The notes beneath the pieces were generated by a model, which was not told where the DNA came from, did no database searches, and saw nothing but the letters and a program-made list of their open reading frames with translations. From contig JAFAPG010000093.1 of assembly GCA_019247235.1 (NCBI GenBank), forward strand, positions 1 to 9,189: a DNA stretch of 9,189 bases. The letters run 5' to 3'. Shown here piece after piece: positions 6,757-9,189 of this stretch; within the stretch, counting starts at the first letter, position 1, and each line of letters opens with the position of its first letter. Made by a program: the position numbers and the translations under genes. The DNA comes from Acidobacteriota bacterium (GTDB lineage Bacteria; Acidobacteriota; Terriglobia; Terriglobales; Acidobacteriaceae).

Positions 6757-8121
6757 GTGGCATCTCTTGCGACATCAAACACACCGGTGCGAGATCCGCA
6801 TGTACGACTCAGCCAACGTCCCCGTTTGCCCGATTTGCCCGAAGGCCGTTTTGGCCGACTGTTTCCGGATCTTCCCTGCCAGGAAACCCGCGGCGACACA
6901 CTTCTGCAGTACGGAGCCGCGGGCGGGCCACTCGATTGTGATCGGAAGGAAGAACTGGGCGAGGACAATCCCAGAATTCCCGCCGGCTGGCCATTTTTTG
7001 GGCAATTTATCGCCCACGATATTACCCATGATCGCTCGCCCTTGCAGGAGACCGAAGAGGTCGCCACGCTGAAGAATTTTCGCCAACCGCGGCTTGATCT
7101 CGAATGCATCTACGGTGCTGGCCCGGTGGGTCAACCGTATTTATATGACCTACATGATCCTGACAAGCTGCTGATCGGCCCTAGCCAAAGCTCCACGGGA
7201 GATTTGCCGCGGAATGGGCAGGGTTTGGCGCTGGTTGGAGACGCGCGCAACGACACCCACCTGTTCATCTCGCAACTGCATCTTGCCTTCTTACACTTCC
7301 ATAACCGAGTCGTTGACAGACTCCGCCAGCAGGGAGTCGTCCGGGATCAAGTATTCGAACGGGCCGTACAAATGGTGCGCTGGCATTATCAGTGGATTGT
7401 GATGCACGAATTCCTTCCTCTGAGCGTGGGGAGTGATCTGGTTGAGGAATTGCTGGCAAGCGGCGCTAAGCTCTGTCGATTCGGCAAGCGGCCCTTCATT
7501 CCGGTTGAGTTCTCAGATGGTGCTTACCGCTTTGGGCACGCCCAAATTCGCGCTTCCTATGATGTAAATCAGAAGCTTCGCCAGCTGCCCATCTTTCCTG
7601 ACTTGGTGGGTATTTGCCCAGTCACGGCCGAGCGCGAGGTGGATTGGACGTTTTTGTTCGCCTTCGCCGGCCGTCAAGCCCCGCAGGCAAGCCGTAGAAT
7701 CGGGCCGCGCCTGGTCAGCCCCTTAATGAGGCTGCCAGAAGCACTGGTCGGGCAAACTCCGCGACCCGAATTCAGTTCTCTGGCATCGCGCGACCTATTT
7801 CGCGGACATGCCGTGGCCTTGCCCTCAGGCGAAGCCGTGGCTCGGGCCTTGGGCCTGAAGCCAGTCGCCATGCCCGACTCTGGAGAGGAAAAGTGGTCGG
7901 AGACGCCGCTTTGGCTCTATGTGCTGGCAGAATCAGAGAAAGAGCAATCGGGAGAGCGTCTTGGCGACGTTGGCGGCAGAATTGTAGCGGAAGTAATCTT
8001 TGAGCTGCTGCGCCTGGATCCACAGTCGTTTCTGCACAACCAGGATTGGCGGCCCGATCTGGCCGACGAGGAGGGAAGATTCGGAATCGCCAATCTGCTC
8101 GAATTTGCGCAGGTTGTCTAG
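6757..8121 (+). CDS. Animal-type haem peroxidase, bacterial branch
   Basis: Member of the peroxidase-cyclooxygenase superfamily (Pfam An_peroxidase), expected to use haem and hydrogen peroxide to oxidise small substrates. The 454-residue protein shows the distal motif WPFFGQFIAHDITHD with distal His87 and calcium-type Asp88. The catalytic-arginine region GDARNDTHL holds Arg164 and is followed by HFHNRVVD, the counterpart of REHNR in animal enzymes. The proximal motif AYRFGHAQI carries His261. The Asp before the distal His that ester-links haem in myeloperoxidase is Ala86, and the Glu three residues after the catalytic Arg is Thr167, so haem is probably not covalently bound. There is no signal peptide or membrane segment, so it should be cytoplasmic. 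The gene stands alone on its strand and converges on the glycosidase with 24 bases between, in which I see no clear terminator. The real substrate is unknown. Confidence 0.9.
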   Translation: MASLATSNTPVRDPHVRLSQRPRLPDLPEGRFGRLFPDLPCQETRGDTLLQYGAAGGPLDCDRKEELGEDNPRIPAGWPFFGQFIAHDITHDRSPLQETEEVATLKNFRQPRLDLECIYGAGPVGQPYLYDLHDPDKLLIGPSQSSTGDLPRNGQGLALVGDARNDTHLFISQLHLAFLHFHNRVVDRLRQQGVVRDQVFERAVQMVRWHYQWIVMHEFLPLSVGSDLVEELLASGAKLCRFGKRPFIPVEFSDGAYRFGHAQIRASYDVNQKLRQLPIFPDLVGICPVTAEREVDWTFLFAFAGRQAPQASRRIGPRLVSPLMRLPEALVGQTPRPEFSSLASRDLFRGHAVALPSGEAVARALGLKPVAMPDSGEEKWSETPLWLYVLAESEKEQSGERLGDVGGRIVAEVIFELLRLDPQSFLHNQDWRPDLADEEGRFGIANLLEFAQVV

Positions 8122-8145
8122 CGCAGCGATCGTCGAGGATTGATG

Positions 8146-9189
8146 TCAGACGGACACCGGAGTCGACGTCGGCACCTCCCCTTCCACTCGGTTGTACAAA
8201 CGATATTCCTCGGACATAATCGATCGAAACGGGCGCAGGGTCAATACGCCGCCCTCGCTTTCGACAGTCCAATCGTCGGAGGAGGCAGCACCCGCGCGGG
8301 CGCCAAGTAGTTGTTGGGCGCTAATGCGGGGAGGAATCGATCCCACCGCGAAAAGCGCGATTGGTCCATGCATCAAGGCGACATTGTTGCGGTTCTCATG
8401 GTCAACCGGCTGGAGCCACAGCGGCAGGTCGAGTTCGAGTTCCACTCGATCCCCATCCTTCCAAGTGCGATCAATGGTCGCGAACTTTCCCGGCTCGACC
8501 GCGCTCTCTGCACGCCGGCCGTTCACTGAGAGTGTAGTCTTCGCACCTACCCAGGCGGGAATACGCAAAGACACGCTAAACCTCTCCGGCCGATTCAGCG
8601 AGAAAGCTAATTCAGTTGTGTTCGCGCGGGGATAGTCCGTGGTTTGTGTCAGCTTGCAGGGTGTGCTGTTCTGCATCCAGGAAAGGCGCGAAGGAATGAA
8701 CAGATTAACGTAAATGCCTTCTGGTCCCTTGTAATAGGAGCTAATACCGTAGTCGGCGGTCAATTGAGGGAAGGTACCAGAACAGCACGGCCACTTGTCA
8801 CGATAATGCACCTTCTTTCCGACGTTGTTGTAATCGGAGTAATAAAAGCTGGTACCGTCGGCCAAGATGGGCGTGGCACCGGCAATGGTGTTATACAAAA
8901 TTCGTTCCATACTGTCGCCGTAACGCGAATCACCCGTCACCCGTAGCAGGTAGCGAGTGATCTTAAAATGTCCGTAGGCTCCGCAGGGAGTCTCAAAACT
9001 GGCATGAGTAGTACCCAAACTAGCGTCTAAGAGCCCTTTTCCCGGCACTACAAAGGCTTCGTCCGGGCCCCATCCGCCGGTCGCATAACTCTGCTCGTGG
9101 ACGAAACGTAAGCCGTTGCGGGCAGCACGCAGATATTTTTCGTCGCCCAGCACAAGGTAGGATTGCATGGCCGAACTCAGGGCATTGAC
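8146..9189 (-). CDS. GH127-like (DUF1680) glycoside hydrolase, 3' part
   Basis: C-terminal 347 residues of a family related to beta-L-arabinofuranosidases, which remove arabinofuranose from plant polysaccharides or glycoproteins. The frame is open to the right edge (bases 9169-9189 read in frame before the first visible ATG at 9168), so the start is outside. The visible part holds the end of the alpha/alpha barrel, with SFETPCGAYGHFK (Glu66 and Cys69 of this fragment) and DKWPCCSGTFPQ (Cys135, Cys136). In GH127 enzymes such residues (one Glu, three Cys) bind zinc and one Cys is the nucleophile. A beta-sandwich tail follows, with FSVSLRIPAW and SVNGRRAE. The spacing between the Glu and first Cys is one residue longer than in the bifidobacterial prototype. 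Full-length relatives have roughly 600-680 residues. Whether it is exported cannot be seen. Substrate is inferred from the family only. Confidence 0.88.
   Translation of the reverse strand, partial: VNALSSAMQSYLVLGDEKYLRAARNGLRFVHEQSYATGGWGPDEAFVVPGKGLLDASLGTTHASFETPCGAYGHFKITRYLLRVTGDSRYGDSMERILYNTIAGATPILADGTSFYYSDYNNVGKKVHYRDKWPCCSGTFPQLTADYGISSYYKGPEGIYVNLFIPSRLSWMQNSTPCKLTQTTDYPRANTTELAFSLNRPERFSVSLRIPAWVGAKTTLSVNGRRAESAVEPGKFATIDRTWKDGDRVELELDLPLWLQPVDHENRNNVALMHGPIALFAVGSIPPRISAQQLLGARAGAASSDDWTVESEGGVLTLRPFRSIMSEEYRLYNRVEGEVPTSTPVSV

Noticed and set aside
6524..7072. A 182-codon + strand open frame starting before the peroxidase
   Set aside because: More than half of it lies in another frame of the peroxidase gene, it has no recognisable motif, and the peroxidase has the better ribosome site and full conservation.
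8122..8180. Possible bidirectional terminator between the convergent peroxidase and glycosidase genes
   Set aside because: The only symmetric bits are short palindromes such as CGATCG; there is no stem with a T-run in either direction.

Overview
The window looks like chromosomal DNA of a Gram-negative, moderately GC-rich soil-type bacterium. An acidobacterium is my best guess. This rests on the style of the protein families (a DUF1680/GH127-type glycosidase, a cytoplasmic animal-type haem peroxidase, and a Sec-exported binding protein that is not a lipoprotein) and not on any marker gene. I see no tRNA, rRNA, IS element, phage gene or CRISPR array.

Left part (1-5393, + strand): one compact operon. 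It opens with a GAF-GGDEF-PilZ diguanylate cyclase cut by the window edge. This is followed after 2 bases by a complete peptide/nickel-type (Opp/Dpp) ABC importer: permease B, permease C, periplasmic binding protein and one ATPase. The last three junctions are all 4-base ATGA stop/start overlaps, so the transporter genes are translationally coupled. The cyclase keeps its GGDEF site and its RxxD inhibitory site, and it carries a PilZ-like tail with a degraded second motif. The arrangement suggests that oligopeptide (or similar) uptake and c-di-GMP signalling are made together. Only one ATPase is present, where this family often has two, and its signature motif reads LSVGQ instead of LSGGQ.

Middle (5394-6756): a gene-poor stretch around a decayed HAD-family hydrolase on the - strand (5669-6340). 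All HAD motifs can still be read, but only by changing frame four times. The changes cancel out and there is no nonsense codon in the composite frame. Each break lies at a short repeat or homopolymer, as expected of recent slippage deletions. Between this pseudogene and the next gene are 416 bases holding two perfect 7-bp inverted repeats and a likely promoter region.

Right part (6757-9189): an intact haem peroxidase of the animal-peroxidase superfamily (+ strand, GTG start with a good Shine-Dalgarno). It converges, with 24 bases between, on the 3' end of a glycoside hydrolase related to GH127 beta-L-arabinofuranosidases (- strand, running off the right edge). The peroxidase keeps distal and proximal histidines but lacks both acidic residues that ester-link haem in mammalian enzymes. 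These two genes have no evident functional tie to the transporter operon.
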